Source: Imbricaverruca yamaguchii (lineage: Eukaryota > Arthropoda > Thecostraca > Neoverrucidae). Taken from it: DNA of 64,000 nt. The translations under genes were made by a program, and so were the position numbers. This document shows positions 22,966 to 35,384 of the stretch, one piece after another. Position 1 is the first letter of the stretch. Each line of letters begins with the position of its first letter. The stretch spans positions 893,001-957,000 of the forward strand of contig JAOTOL010001466.1 in the NCBI GenBank assembly GCA_034440575.1. The letters run 5' to 3'. Under the pieces are notes generated by a model. That model was not told where the DNA came from, made no database searches, and saw only the letters and a list, made by a program, of their open reading frames with translations.

Positions 22966-23149
22966 TAACACTTGCCTTGCTATTGCACGAAAGGACGACT
23001 ATATTACATGGTCGGAACGTCTCTCAGTAGTCCCCAGCCACGAATGACGACTATACTGCACGGTCGGAATGTCGGTCAGTAGTGCCGATTGTCGGGATAT
23101 AATCATTACCGAGATGAGCGTCATCGACAAGATGGGCTTGCATCAGCTG

Positions 23150-23835
23150 GTGAGGCCGGCACGCTCCCACGAGTCGGACACGCTGTGACAGGTCACGACC
23201 GGTCCAGCACGCTGTGACAGGTAACGACCGGTCGAGCGTGCTTTGACAGGTCACGACGGGTCGAGCGCGCTGTGACAGGTCACGACCGGTCCAGCACGCT
23301 GTGACAGGTTACGACCGGTCCAGCACGCTGTGACAGGTCACGACCGGTCCAGCACGCTGTGACAGGTCACGACCGGTCAAGGCCGGCACGCTCTCATGAG
23401 TCGGGCATGCTGTGACAGGTCACGACCGGTCGGGCACGCTGTGACAGGTCACGACCGGTCGAGCACGCTGTGACAGGTCACGACCGGTCGAGCACGCTGT
23501 GACAGGTCACGACCGGTTGGGCACGCTGTGACAGGTCACGACCGGTCCAGCACGCTGTGACAGGTCACGACCGGTCGGGCACGCTGTGACAGGTCACGAC
23601 CGGTTGAGCACTCTGTGACAGGTCACGACCGGTCAAGGCCGGCACGCTCCCATGAGTCGGGCACGTTGTGACAGGTCGCGATCGGTCGGGCACACTGTGA
23701 CGGGTCACGACCGGTCCAGCACTCTGTGACAGGTCACGACCGGTCCAACACCCTGTGACAGGTCAAGGCCGGTCGAGCCCGGCAGGCTCTCATGAGTCGG
23801 GCACACTGTGACAGGTCACGACCGGTCGAGTCCGC
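23150..23835. repeat. 29-bp minisatellite containing AGGTCA
   Basis: About 23 units of GCACGCTGTGACAGGTCACG followed by ACCGGTCCA (or TCGA, TCGG). A longer variant with CAAGGCCGGCACGCTC(C/T)CA and GAGTCGGGCA recurs at about 23155, 23378, 23635 and 23760, giving an irregular higher-order pattern. Confidence 0.93.
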
Positions 23836-23849
23836 ACTTGTGACGGCAT

Positions 23850-24292
23850 GTCTTGTATGTGCATACCAAGGTACTGAGGAAATATTGGCTGCGTATGCCA
23901 AGATAACAAGGCAATCTTGGCTGTGTATGTCAAGTTACTAAGGTAATCTTGGCTGTATTTGCCAAGATACCAAGGCAATCTTGGCTGTGCTTGCCAATAT
24001 ACTAAGAAAATCTTGTCTGTGCATGACAAGATGTCACAACAATCTTGGTTGTGTATGCCAAGATATTAAGGCAATTCTGGCTGTGTTTGCCAAGATACTA
24101 AAGCAATATTGCCTGTATATGCCAAGATACTGAAATAATCTTAGCTGTGAATGCCAAGATACCAAGGCAATCTTGGCTGTGTATGCCAAGATATTAAGGC
24201 AATTTTGGTTGTGTAGGCCAAGAATACAAGGCAATCTTGGCTGGGCCTGCCAAAATTCTAAGGGAGTCTTGGTTGCGTATGCCACTGAAACG
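23850..24292. repeat. 32-bp minisatellite, about 13 copies
   Basis: The unit is GCCAAGATACTAAGGCAATC followed by TTGGCTGTGTAT. Moderately diverged and AT-rich. It starts just after the end of the preceding 29-bp array. Confidence 0.88.
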
Positions 24293-24960
24293 TCGGTGAG
24301 CCGCCTGGGATTTGTCTTAGCGCTCGCTGCTGGCAGGATTCACCTAGTGCCGTATTACATACTTGAACTGATTGAATCTCGGTCATTATGCAAATGCGTA
24401 GTGTGCATGCTTGAAGCGTCGTCGCCAGGCTCAAGCACAGAACTTGCTCTAGTTTGCATAAACAGATGACACAAAGTGGCAGGCCGGCCCGCCTTGTCGT
24501 CGCTTGTTCAGTACCTAGATACGATAATGCTCCGAGTCGCTGGGCTGCGAAAGCTGCTGTGTCAAGCTGGACGGACGCTACCGTGCGGTAGGTTTGTTCC
24601 AGCCTGCTTCTCAGCCGAAATGAATGCTCGGTACTGATTATTATCACGGGCAATGTCGTTGCATGAATTATTCTGCGCCGTTCCGCAATGAGTTGAGTTG
24701 ATGATGCTGTGAAATTCGTCGTTTTCGAAGTGGAACCCAGCCTTTTGAGCGGCGCGTGGAGCAGAACCAGCGCTCGGGCGTATCCTGTCACAACATTCCG
24801 ATCAACACGACCGCCAGACAGTAGCGTCGAACGTCAAGTAGTGTGCTATATCGGTGTGGGGCTATGGATCAGCGCATCAGTACCGGACGTGGAGAAGTCC
24901 GAGTGGCAATCCCAGTCCCGATTCCGGACTCCCCAGTAATTGGCATTAGGAAGACCGAGT
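24293..24960. other. Unique spacer, no gene seen
   Basis: Short frames on both strands, none recognisable. Confidence 0.45.
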
Positions 24961-24961
24961 G

Positions 24962-25208
24962 CCCAGCGCAGTCCCAATTCCTGACGCCTCAGCATTCGCC
25001 AACAGGAGATCCGATTCCCAGCGCAGTCCCAATTCCTGACGCCTCAGCATTTGCCAGCAGGAGATCCGATTCCCAGCGCAGTCCCAATTCCTGACGCCCC
25101 AGCATTTGCCAGCAGGAGATCCGATTCCCAGCGCAGTCCCAATTCCTGACGCCTCAGCATTTGCCAGCAGGAGATCCGATTCACAGCGCAGTCCCAATTT
25201 ACAACGCC
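24962..25208. repeat. 55-bp minisatellite, about 4.5 copies
   Basis: Units begin AGCGCAGTCCCAATTCCTGA and end GGAGATCCGATTCCC. Copies are very similar, so the expansion is recent. Confidence 0.92.
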
Positions 25209-26230
25209 TCAGTAGCTGGAGTCGCGTGACAGATCGTGCTATGTGATGCTGATCAGAATGTAAAGATATCAGAGCAGTGTGCCGATCCGATAGCTCAGCC
25301 GGATGACACCTGGGCTGGTGCGGGCGACGTCGACATCGATCTCCCCTCTCCCTGTCCTGGCAAGACAGAGCTGGACTCGTGACACGCTCGCTTCGAACAC
25401 CTGACTTAGGAGGTCAGCCGGCGCTTCACCGGACGAGAGTGTGACGCAGCAGCTGGTTGCCTGTAGTCGGACACTGACAGCATGCTAGGCTCAGCTAAAA
25501 TTACACGGATCAAATGGATTTCCCCGTCTGTGTGATCGGCTCAGGACTTCCGTAGCAAACCTTGCCTAGCATGGGTATTCTCGCTGTAAAAATAGCCGCA
25601 GGAAATGTTTCGGTTCATGGTTTTAGAACTAAGGGGCCATGATAAATTGGTAACATGTCACTCAGCTGTCGGTGGCGTTTGTGAAAGCCGCGATGATGCC
25701 TAGGGCTACCAGCGCTGGATAGTGGACTCTGTGAGACAGTCGTATGTGATGTGATCCACTGGTTCCGCCGGGCAGGAATCGGAAGGCACCGGCACGAGGG
25801 TCACACGGGGGCATGCGGTGCGTCCCCCTCGTATGGGCCACACGGGACAGACGATGCGTCCCCGTCGGGCTGGCCACACGTGGGCAGACGAAGACGCCCC
25901 GCAGTGGCGTGACGGTGCGTGACGCCGACCCTTCCCTTGCCGTTCGGCTTTCCGAAACCGCGGCCGGGTCATTCGAGCCGCGTGTTGTCATCGCCGGACG
26001 CCAGCACGGGCGCCGGCCGGGCGACCATCTGCGAGTCAGCACGGCGTCCCGCCTGTCGCAGTCGCCCGGTCGCGCTCGGTGCGCAGCGGCCGACCTGATC
26101 GACGGCCAAATCCACTGCACCGGTGCCGGCGCACTTTAGATTGACTCATTTGAATGAGAATGCCCGGCAGCGGGACGTGATGCAGTCGGGCCGCAGGCAG
26201 CTGCTTATCGGATCCAGCTGACGTCGATCC
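25209..26230. other. Unique spacer, no gene seen
   Basis: The frames are short. A GATAGCTCAGCCGGATGA stretch at about 25290 resembles a tRNA A box, but no matching B box or fold was found. Confidence 0.45.
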
Positions 26231-26231
26231 G

Positions 26232-26440
26232 TTCACCGGCGGCCGCGCGACTCCCGCTCCCGAGAGGCTGCATCGCCGGCGGTTGGCGGGTTCGGGTCAC
26301 GCTGGATTGGCTCACCAGCAGCTGGTCGACTCCCGCTCCCGAGAGGCTGCATCGCCGGCAGTTGGCGGGTTCGGGTCCCGGCGGATTGGCTCACCAGCAG
26401 CTGGTCGACTCCCGCTCCCGAGACGGTGCGTCGTCGCCAG
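26232..26440. repeat. 78-bp tandem repeat, about 2.7 copies
   Basis: The landmark GTTGGCGGGTTCGGGTC occurs at about 26281 and 26359. Each is followed by GATTGGCTCACCAGCAGCTG and CGACTCCCGCTCCCGAGA. Nearly identical copies. Confidence 0.9.
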
Positions 26441-26580
26441 CTGTTTGGCTTCGCCTCTCTCGAGCGCTCAGCCGGCCGGCCGCTGGACTTCGACTCCAGA
26501 GAGGCGTTGTCCTGCGGGCAGCGGGCTGGCTCCGACTCCTGGAGCATCAGCTCCTCAGCTCGGGCTCCAGGGCGAGCTGA

Positions 26581-27350
26581 CGGTGTACCTCTGGTGGCCG
26601 GTGTCACAGACAGACAGTGTACCTCTGGTGGCCGGTGTCACAGACAGTGTACCTCTGGTGGCCGGTGCCACAGACAGTGTATCTCCGGTGGCCGGTGCCA
26701 CAGACAGACAGCATACCTCCGGTGGCCGGTGCCACAGACAGACAGTGTACCTCCGGTGGCCGGTGCCACAGACAGTGTACCTCTGGTGGCCGGTGCCACA
26801 GACAGTGTCCTAGCGTGGCCGGTGCCACAGACAGTGTACCTCCGGTGGCCGGTGCCACAGACAGCAGTACCTCCGGTGGCCGGTGCCACAGACAGTGTAC
26901 CTCCGGTGGCCGGTGCCACAGACAGTGTACCTCCGGTGGCCGGTGCCACAGACAGTGTACCTCTGGTGGCCGGTGCCACAGACAGTGTACCTCCGGTGGC
27001 CGGTGCCACAGATAGCGTACCTACGATAGCCGGTGCCACAGACAGTGTACCTCCGGTGGCCGGTGCCACAGATAGCGTACCTACGATAGCCGGTGCCACA
27101 GACAGTGTACCTCTTCCGGTGCCCGGTGCCACAGACCTCTGGTGACTGGTCCCACAGACAGACAGTGTGCCTCTGGTGACTGGTCCCACAGACAGTGTAC
27201 CTCTGGTGACTGGTCCCACAGACAGTGTACCTCTGGTGACTGGTCCCACAGACAGACAGTGTACCTCCGGTGGCCGGTGCCACAGATAGCTTACCTCTGG
27301 TGGCCGGTGCCACAGTCAGTGTACCTCTGGTGGCCGGTGCCACAGCCTGC
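26581..27350. repeat. 30-bp minisatellite, about 25 copies
   Basis: The unit is CAGTGTACCTCCGGTGGCCG followed by GTGCCACAGA. Some units carry an extra CAGA. A block at 27130-27250 has GGTGACTGGTCCCACAGA, and an ACGATAGCCGG variant recurs at 27013 and 27073, 60 bp apart, suggesting dimeric spread. Confidence 0.94.
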
Positions 27351-27859
27351 ATGCCTCTGTGGCTGCAGCACGTTCCGGAGTCTACATCTCCCCAGTCGGA
27401 CGGCGGCCACCGGCCGTTCCCGGTCTGCGGCGACCATTACTGCCGCCAGAGGGCGCTGTGACTCTCGTTCGACGCTCTAATGAGCGCCGAGTGCGCCGCC
27501 TTCGAGCGCTCAATTTAATCAGAATACCGGGCGCCGTTCAAGTGCCGCCAGAATGCATGCTACAGGCGCCGCGACGCGCCAGAAATGACGCGCGCGCGCC
27601 CCGGAGCGCGCGCGAGCTGAATTGGCGTCAGCCATTCGGTCGGAATGGCCGGCTATATTGTTCATTGGACCGGGCGACGGAGATGGCGGCCCGCCGAGCG
27701 GAGGAGTCCAGGACTCGGCCGGTGTCGTCGGCGGACTCCAGGGCGCGGCTGGCTCCGGTGGAGTCCGCAGACGGGCTGCTGCGGGTAGAGTCTAGTGATG
27801 GTTCGGAGGCAGACTGGTACATGTGGAGTATATTGGTGCGTGGAGCCCTGACTCAGTGA
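27351..27859. other. CpG-rich unique stretch with open frame, gene not supported
   Basis: A 166-codon frame (27359-27859, +) is arginine/serine/alanine-rich with no recognisable domain, and it lies in very GC-rich DNA (a GCGCGCGCGC run near 27590) where long frames arise by chance. Confidence 0.35.
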
Positions 27860-28185
27860 GCTGGCGCGAGTGGAGTCTAGCAGTGGATTAAGTCCGGAGG
27901 CGGACTGGTGTAGGTGTATTTTGGTGGTGGAAGGAGCCTTTGAAGCGGACTGGTGCAGGTGAAGTCTAATGGTGGATTGAGTCCGGACGACTGGTGTTGG
28001 TGAATTCTAGTGGTGAATGGAGTCGTGGCAGGCTGGCGCTGGTTGAGGCAAGTGGTAGATGGATCCAGGAGCTGGGCTGGTGCAGGTGGAGCCTAGTGAT
28101 GGATGAAGTGCGGAGGCGGACTGGCGTAGCTAAAGCCTAGTGGTGGATGGCACCTGGAGGCGGACTTGTGCAGGTGCCGTCTGGT
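27860..28185. repeat. Degenerate minisatellite, about 45-bp unit
   Basis: GGTGGATTGAGTCCGGAGGC and GGACTGGTGCAGGTG segments recur about seven times with strong divergence. Confidence 0.7.
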
Positions 28186-28189
28186 GATA

Positions 28190-28430
28190 TATGGAGTGCA
28201 CGTGTGATGCTGCAGGAGACAGTGCGGCTACAACCGAGTGCAGGGCCGCTGATGTGCATATCGCGGTGACATCTGTTAGCGCTGACCCGGTTCGGCGGTG
28301 CGGCGCGTGTGCAGCGCGGTGGCGGATGAAGTCCACACGCGATGCTGCAGCAGACGGCATGGCGACAGCTGTACGCGGGACTGCTGATATGCATATCGCG
28401 GCGACGTCCGTTCGCGCTGGTCCGGCCTGA
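28190..28430. repeat. Tandem duplication, about 133 bp, two diverged copies
   Basis: Shared ordered landmarks are GTGATGCTGCAG / GCGATGCTGCAG, CTGAT(G/A)TGCATATCGCGG, then a GACATCTGTTAGCGCTG or GACGTCCGTTCGCGCTG segment. Confidence 0.8.
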
Positions 28431-30014
28431 CTGGCGACGGCACGACGTGGCCGATCGTCTGGTGGAGTCTCCGGCAGACGAGACATTCACACGTTCAGTG
28501 TCCAGCGTGCTTCGCAGCTTTGAATCCGAACATGGCTGCGCGATAGCCTGGTCCGCCAGGCGGTACTCCGGGGCAAGTAAGAAGCCAGTAGTACACGATG
28601 GTGATCAATTATGGTAATTGTGTTTTTCTTGACTATTCGTGTCCATGATGGATTTATCCGAATTTAATCAGTTCACGCTTCACTTTCATGTCCACTGCAA
28701 CGTCGTCTGCATGATATTCATGTCGTGAATTACTGCTGTGCGAGTACAGGAGTGTAGGAATTGTGGCGAAAGGTAGAGCGGCCAACACACTGTTGTCCCG
28801 CAGAGCTGGGTTAAGGCTAAGGCCACGAACGGTAAGGCATGTACTCCCCCCTGCCCATGCGGCTGTGCGCTGGGACATGCTTTGTGAATTGCTACGGTAT
28901 TTGCGCCCAGCTTAGAGTATTGAGATATCTGACATCGCCTTCAGATATCTTGGTGCGTATGATTAGGTGTTTAGCTATGCTAATTTTCAACCATCACTAG
29001 CTCAGTCACAACGGTGTGTTGCAGCAGGCATTATTTGTCCTGTATTTCCACAGAGCTACTTATAATTTTAAGCACCTAGTTTTCTATTGTTCCATTGTCC
29101 TTTTCCATAATTATAAAGAGTATTTTTATCTGTTTACTTTTCTATCAGCGGTCAAACCTCCCTCTCCCCGCAATGCAATTTCCATCACCTCTCGCATGGA
29201 ATTTTCAACGGGAGTAAAATTTTATCGTCTCCAAATAATCAGACGGAATGAGTTTCTTGTTTGGCGGGCCGGGGAAATTTTCCAATAAATTGTCGGCCGC
29301 CACAGCCGTTGTCCTCCGGCCAGCGAGGGGCGGCCCGGACACGCCATGTTGATTGGACGTTTTATTATTTCTGAATGGCGGCCGCGGCGGATGGCGTCGG
29401 TGATGGACCGCTGGAGTGGCCGTCGGTCGGAGACTCGACGCCTCCCTCCTCCTCTGCCTACTGGTCGGCGGTTGGAGTGGTCGGCGTGGGTCTCGTGCGG
29501 TCGTCCACCTCAACTCCCTCCCCTCCGCCTCCCATCCAATCCCTCCCCTCCCGCCCCCATCCCCCTCTACACTCGGGTCCCATCGGCGCAACTCAGATTG
29601 ACTCGGCGGTCCGGAACCACTTGAGATGTTCAAATCGGAAATGTCCAGCGAAAATTGCAAATCGTGACAATTTTGCACCCGACGGGCCCCGAGTACGCAT
29701 ATGCATCGTCATGCCTGGAAGATGGTGGTGAATACCCTCACTCATCACTGCGCGGAAAGCTGACCCTCACTCATCACTGGTAGCTGACGAGGTAGCTGCG
29801 GTAGTCGGCGTGGGATAGGAAGGGTTGAGCCCTCTCAGCAGCAAACATGCGTGTTCATCCACGTGAAGCTTGGCGCTGCTGACTGAAGCAGGGTCTTGCG
29901 TGTCACTAGCTCCGCATTATGTTTTCCTTCCCTTCTTATGAACATCCGGATGACGTTAATGTTGTGTAATGCTCGCCGCCCCTGACAGCGTTATAACTTG
30001 TGCCCAAGACTGCT
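28431..30014. other. Unique spacer, no gene seen
   Basis: AT-rich 28600-29290, GC-rich 29290-29600. Overlapping frames of 60-157 codons in the GC-rich part are low-complexity and not convincing. Confidence 0.45.
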
Positions 30015-30385
30015 ATGGTTGACGGTCGACGCGGTGCTATAGCTGACGCCACTAACTGTGCTATGGCTGACACCACGGACTGTGCTATAGCTGACACCAC
30101 TGACTGTGCTATGCCTGACACCACTGACTATGCTATGGCTGACATCACTGATCGGGCCATGACCGACACCACTAACTGCTATGGCTGACACCACTGAAAA
30201 TGTTATGGCTGACACCACTGAAAATGTTATGGCTACCATCACTGACCTTGCTATGACTGACACCACTAACTGTGCTATGGCTGACACCGCTGACTATGAT
30301 ATGGCTGCCATCACTGATCGTGCTCTGACTGGCATCACCACCTGTGCTATGGCTGACACCACTGATTGTACTATGGCTGACACTG
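30015..30385. repeat. 24-bp minisatellite, about 15 copies
   Basis: The unit is TGCTATGGCTGACACCACTG followed by ACTG. It translates as an ADTTDCAM octapeptide in one frame, but copies contain stops in others and there is no sign of a gene. Confidence 0.9.
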
Positions 30386-30523
30386 CATGACCATCAGCGC
30401 AGTCAGCCGTGCTGGCTGTGCCTTGGCGGAAGTCACTGACTGCTATAGCATACTCCCCTAATCGTGGCATAGCTTATGCCCCTGACTGTTCTACAATTGA
30501 TACCTCTGACAATGATATAGCTT

Positions 30524-30687
30524 GATTGGTTGGTTATTGGTTTCACGACACATCGACCGTTGAGTCATGTAGCGTCGCCAATCTCTCACGCCGATTGGTC
30601 GCGGGCGAAGAGTAGCGACAGGTGAGACTCGAACCCACAACCTCTCGATTGTGAGACGAGCAACTTACCCCTAGGCTACTCATCCCC
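30524..30687 (-). mobile_element. tRNA-derived SINE with target-site duplication
   Basis: Reading leftward, the head GGGATGAGTAGCCTAGGGG looks like the 5' part of a tRNA. It has a Pol III A box (TAGCCTAGGGGTAA on the - strand, 30665-30678) and a B box (GGTTCGAGTCT on the - strand, 30625-30635). The anticodon-loop region reads CTCACAA, suggesting a valine-type CAC source. The acceptor stem does not close, and about 100 bp of unrelated body follows, ending in a CCAATAACCAACCAATCAA tail. Flanks ACAATGATATAGCTT (30509-30523) and ACAATGCTATAGCTT (30688-30702) are a 15-bp target-site duplication with one mismatch. Confidence 0.8.
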
Positions 30688-30702
30688 ACAATGCTATAGC
30701 TT

Positions 30703-31235
30703 ATGGCTGTAACTGTTCTGTAACGGCCACACCTGACCGTGCTACAGCTGACACCTCTGACCGTGTGGTAACTGACACCCCTGACCATGTATTGCGTTCA
30801 TGAGGCCGTTGCCAGTCGATATCGATCTTGGTTGAGGGCGCACCCACCAATGGCTGACCACCGACGCACCGCATGGCACCGAGTTGTCTTCTACAACCAA
30901 TCAGCGAACGGCTATGTTGACATTTGGAAGTGAGCCTATTCAGTTCACGGCACCGGCATGCTCAGATGAGCTGTGCCCAGATGAGCCCGTCCATGTGGAT
31001 GGCGTTTGCTGTTCGTTCCTAATGCTGTTGTCGCAAATTGGAGCGTCCCGGTGTGCAGTTGCCGGCTTGATGAATAATTTGACAGCCTGCCGTATAATTT
31101 TGTAATTCGGACCTTTCGATTTGAGTGATCGACGACGTGAAATTGACAACACAATTAGTCACAATTTGGATGTGCTTTGAGCCGGCCCGTGCTTTCATTT
31201 CCTGTTTAGGAATAAATGCGCAAGTGCATGTTTCT
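30703..31235. other. Unique spacer, no gene seen
   Basis: It begins with a few relics of the preceding 24-bp family (GCTACAGCTGACACC) and then is unique. Confidence 0.45.
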
Positions 31236-31237
31236 CC

Positions 31238-31347
31238 TGCGACTCTCTCTTCCTCTATCTCTCTCCCTCTCCCTCTTCCTCTCCCTCTCCTTCTCCCTCT
31301 CCCTCTCCCTCTCCATCTCCCTCTCCTTCTCTCCCTCTCCCTCTCCA
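31238..31347. repeat. Polypyrimidine (CTCTCC)n tract
   Basis: About 105 bases of CTCCCT/CTCTCC with almost no purine on the + strand. Confidence 0.93.
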
Positions 31348-34010
31348 CAAAGTGAATAAGCAATACCAAGCCAGAGGAGTGGAGGGCGTTGCCGCAGTGT
31401 CGGTGATCCGTATGGAGCGCCAGGTCTGTGGCGGACACTCCTGGCAGGTACCCAGCTTAGACGCTGCCAGTCGCGTATTAGCCCGGCCGGTATCATTCTC
31501 ACTGCTGCGGATGCCATGGTCCCGCCGAGACACTATACTTGGAGAGATATTATGATTATGAGTCCGCTTGGAGCCACTGTGCTTGGAGTCTAGCTATGAT
31601 TGTGAGTCCTCTTGGAGTCGCTCTTGGAGTTTGCTTACGCGCAACGGCCGCGGCATTGAGTTACGCCTGGTGATATTCGTATCCACATGAGCTGGAGTAG
31701 CTAGTAGCTGGAGTAGTTGAGCTCCGCCGTTGTCGGCGCCAGGTCAGTCAACCGTCTACTGGAGTCTACTGGAGTCTACTGCTGTCACTCAGACGGTGTC
31801 CGGTCGTGTCAAGACGTTGTAACGCTGTTCATGGGGCGGGCTCATACCGACTGGACTAGGATGAGGCAGAGTCTGCGCCGGGTACGGAGGTTCAGGGATT
31901 ATTCAGGTGGCCGTAATGGAATACGCAATGAGTCTTTGCCTGGGGAACCTCTGGAGAGGCCAGGACAGTGAATTTCCCGCCGTGCACTGGATCTGCAAAG
32001 CGCTTTCTGAGACGCTCGATTGCTGGAGCTGCCTTTCGGGATCAGATACAAGTTCACTTATCGAGTCGTCCAGCTAGTATACGGCCAAACTCCTGGCTGC
32101 AATAGCCGTTGAAAGGCTGTAATGGCCGAACTCCTGGCTCTGTGTTTTATCAAATGAATGAAATGACTCACCCTGTTGGATTTTTGTTGTCCCTTCAGCA
32201 ATCTTCTTGCCAAGGATTTAAGCACGACGAAGTCATAAATATCGCTGGAAGTTAAGCTGTTGCATGTCAAATCTGCGAAATTTGAAAGCTAGCTGCGCTC
32301 ACGCAACCGATCTGGCATTTCCTCCACTAGGCCTGAGTGCGACGTTTTCCGCAAGCCTTAAAGGCTGCCCTAGAAGCAGCCTTGTTGACAAGAGTTCAAA
32401 ATCAAATGAGGGAATACCAGTCACGAAAACTTTCCCCCAGCAAGCTATTGCTCGGTGCCTAGAACTTGTTGTTTGTAACGACGGGACAAAGTTTAGGCAT
32501 GTCCTCAGGTGGAACATATTGCGACGCACTTATAATTGTGAATCCAGGCGTGGTCAGTGGGGCTGAATGGGGTTATATGTTCAGAAATGGCCTCAATTTT
32601 GATCAAAATATGCATACTCAAAAAGCAGAGTCCTGTATTTATGTTGCTTAATCGCTGTTGCGATGCTCTGGTTTACGTGTATGCAGTATTTCATATCAGA
32701 CGCCTGCACAAATGTATTGTTAAGCTCGAAAGCAAGCAGGATTGTTTAGCCCTGTTGTGTAAGGCAGGCATGAAAGACCATCGATTGCTAAAGGGGATGG
32801 ACTTCTTCCCCCCCCCCCGCATAACGTCTCGATAACCAATGAACATATTTTTGTGAAGGAATAATAGTATTGAAAGCACAACTTCGACAACTTCGCCGTG
32901 GATAACGTGAACCTGGTGTACTCTGGGCATATCAAGGGAGACGCTTGCAGAGGACCCCAGCAGAATTAACTTTCGGGATATTTATCAACTCCTCCTCCCC
33001 TCCACCCCTCCCCCTCTCTCCGGCTCAGTCAGTGAACTTTACCTGATTAATATCAGACACATAGTTTCGGAACCGCTGCTGATGGTAAATCACGATGTGC
33101 TGGACGCTCAGGATTTAAATCGCTGCCACTACCACTACTGGAGCTGGGCTTATACTGCCTCATGTTGGAAGCCTTGTAAACACCGGTGAATGTAAGTATT
33201 ATAAATTTGCGAACCTCTAATGAGCGCTATCCTATCGACTATGCATTCATGCTAGTTGGATTAAAATTGGCCCATAAATGCTCGAGCTATAGCGACACTA
33301 ATATGTTCAAGTCGCGCGCATGTGCAGACAGTGCACGTTTCGAAGCACAAGTCATGCATGCGCCACTTTTGTCGCACTAAATTACGCCACGGCAGACGAC
33401 ACTGTGCACAATGCTGATTTATTCCACTTGTGATCACTGAAAACGTCAGCATCAATGGGCGGAACTCATCAGTATTTCACCGAACGAAGAAATGGCCAAT
33501 GGAAACAATGGCATGAGACGAAAGCATGATTAATTCTGCATTCGATCAGACAAATGTTTGTCAGAAGAATATATTTTGGAGTGGTCAAGCTCAACTCCCG
33601 AAGTCCGTCTCTTCGACCTATAACGATTAGAAACGCTGAATTTGCCCTAGGTCATTGTAAACGGCCGCCTTGGTATTGCTGGGAAGCCCCCTGTATCTCC
33701 GAAGCCAATGACATCACGCGTGGTCCAGGCTGTCAAGCCCTAACTAACGTGTGCTCCGATGCGCTGATAAGATGCAGATAGATCACTATTATCGACATTT
33801 TCGTGATATTGCGGAGGGCAAGCGCATTGCAGAGCACGTGTAAAGGTTCTAGTTGCCATGCAAGGCTTCCTCATCCATTTTATAATTATGCGGCTCTCGA
33901 CCGTGCATAGACAAAGCATCAGGAGTTTGAAGAACTAATGTCGCGGTGTGCAGCACACTAAGTCCAACCGGGCCGACAGATCTGTTTGAAGCTGCACTGT
34001 CTGTCACACA
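31348..34010. other. Long unique spacer, no gene seen
   Basis: AT-rich to moderate. It contains a C11 run near 32808-32818 and a pyrimidine tract at 32987-33022. All frames are under about 100 codons and none is recognisable. Confidence 0.5.
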
Positions 34011-34014
34011 TGGT

Positions 34015-34445
34015 CGCTGAGGTGCTGTCTGGTCTGAGGTGTTGTCCGGTCCGGATGTTGTCTGGTCTGAGATGGGTCTGACCAGGGCCGCTGAGGTGCT
34101 ATCTGGTCTGAGTTGTTATCGGTTTGGGATGTGTCTGGGTAGGGCCGCTGAGGTGTTGTCCGGTCTGGGGTGTTCTCTGGTCTGGGGTGTTGTCTGGTCT
34201 GGGGTGTTGTCTGGTCTGGGGTGTTGTCTGGTCTGGGGTGTTGTCTGATCTGTGGTGTTGTCTGATCTGGGGTGTTGTCTGGTCTGGGGTGTTCTCTGGT
34301 CTGGGGTGTTGTCTGGTCTGGGGTGTTGTCTGGTCTGGGGTGTTGTCTGGTCTGGGGTGTTGTCTGGTCTGGGGTGTTGTCTGGTCTGGGGTGTTGTCTG
34401 ATCTGGGGTGTTGTCCGGTCTGGTGTGTTGTCTGGTCAGGTGTGC
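34015..34445. repeat. 17-bp minisatellite GGTCTGGGGTGTTGTCT
   Basis: About 25 copies. The + strand is G/T-rich with GGGG in each unit, so the strands are asymmetric. The first units (to about 34160) are diverged and interleaved with GGGCCGCTGAGGTG. Confidence 0.93.
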
Positions 34446-35380
34446 TGTCTTATTTTCAGTTACCTGCACCGATTAACTTTCATGTGTTCTGGAGCTAAGA
34501 TAATATATAATTTAACATAAAATAGCATGCTACCATTCGATACAGCACATGCCTTGCCTGCTTCACTTATAATCGAGGCCATTCTTGCAGCATATTGTGA
34601 ATGTTCAGCGTACTGATGCAGACTTTCACGGGCTCCAGCTGCATACATTGGCACGCAATGGAGCAATGGTCGAGCCATAAGGTCATTAGTAAACGTCAGT
34701 AAGCCTTCATACGACTTGATTAAATGCGCCGATGATTACGGCCTTTTTGGGCTATGCTCATGCCGTTTCGGTTTTGCATGCTTAGCAACTAAGACCCAGA
34801 AGCTAAGGCTGCATGGACCTGGAATCGATTGTATTGTAGTTTAGGGGCGCATCGACTGCAAAGTTGATATAGAAACTGAAATCGATAAAGTTGGCGACCT
34901 GAGGAGATAGATAAGAAAACACAACATAAAATATATGCGCAAAACGTTATTCCCCGCGTGGTTTCCAGGTTAGAATACATACAAACAAATCACTCGGTAC
35001 ATAATTTACCCGCATGGAGGCCAGCAGTCGGCTGGAGTGACAGCAGTATCACCACGAGTACCGCAAAGAAGGACGTGAAAGCGCACATGCGTGTCTGATC
35101 GACCAGATGGCCCGGCAGTATGTCCGACCGTGCGGCGCACCATCATGTCAGCGTGTGACAGAACAAAGAGCGCGCGTGCCGGAGCGGAATGTGCGTGGGT
35201 GGCGGAGCGGAAAAGGAGCGACTGGCGGAGCGGAAAAGGTGCGACTGGCGGAGCGGAACGCGCCAAGGTCGCCGAACGGCGGCGACGAGCCGGGCCTACC
35301 AGCGGCGCAGCTTTTCACCATTGATTTTGTCTTATCAAGACGTCGCGCGTGAAAAATCGCGTCGTAAACGACACCGGCGC
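34446..35380. other. Unique spacer, no gene seen
   Basis: AT-rich. At 35205-35270 there is a small GGCGGAGCGGAA(A/C) repeat of about 20 bp in three copies. Confidence 0.5.
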
Positions 35381-35384
35381 CGTG

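Noticed and set aside
25285..25420. tRNA-like A box (GATAGCTCAGCCGGATGA) considered as a tRNA or SINE
   Set aside because: No B box at the right distance, no cloverleaf, no target duplication.
27359..27859. 166-codon frame as a gene
   Set aside because: Low-complexity, GC-driven, no domain or splice context.
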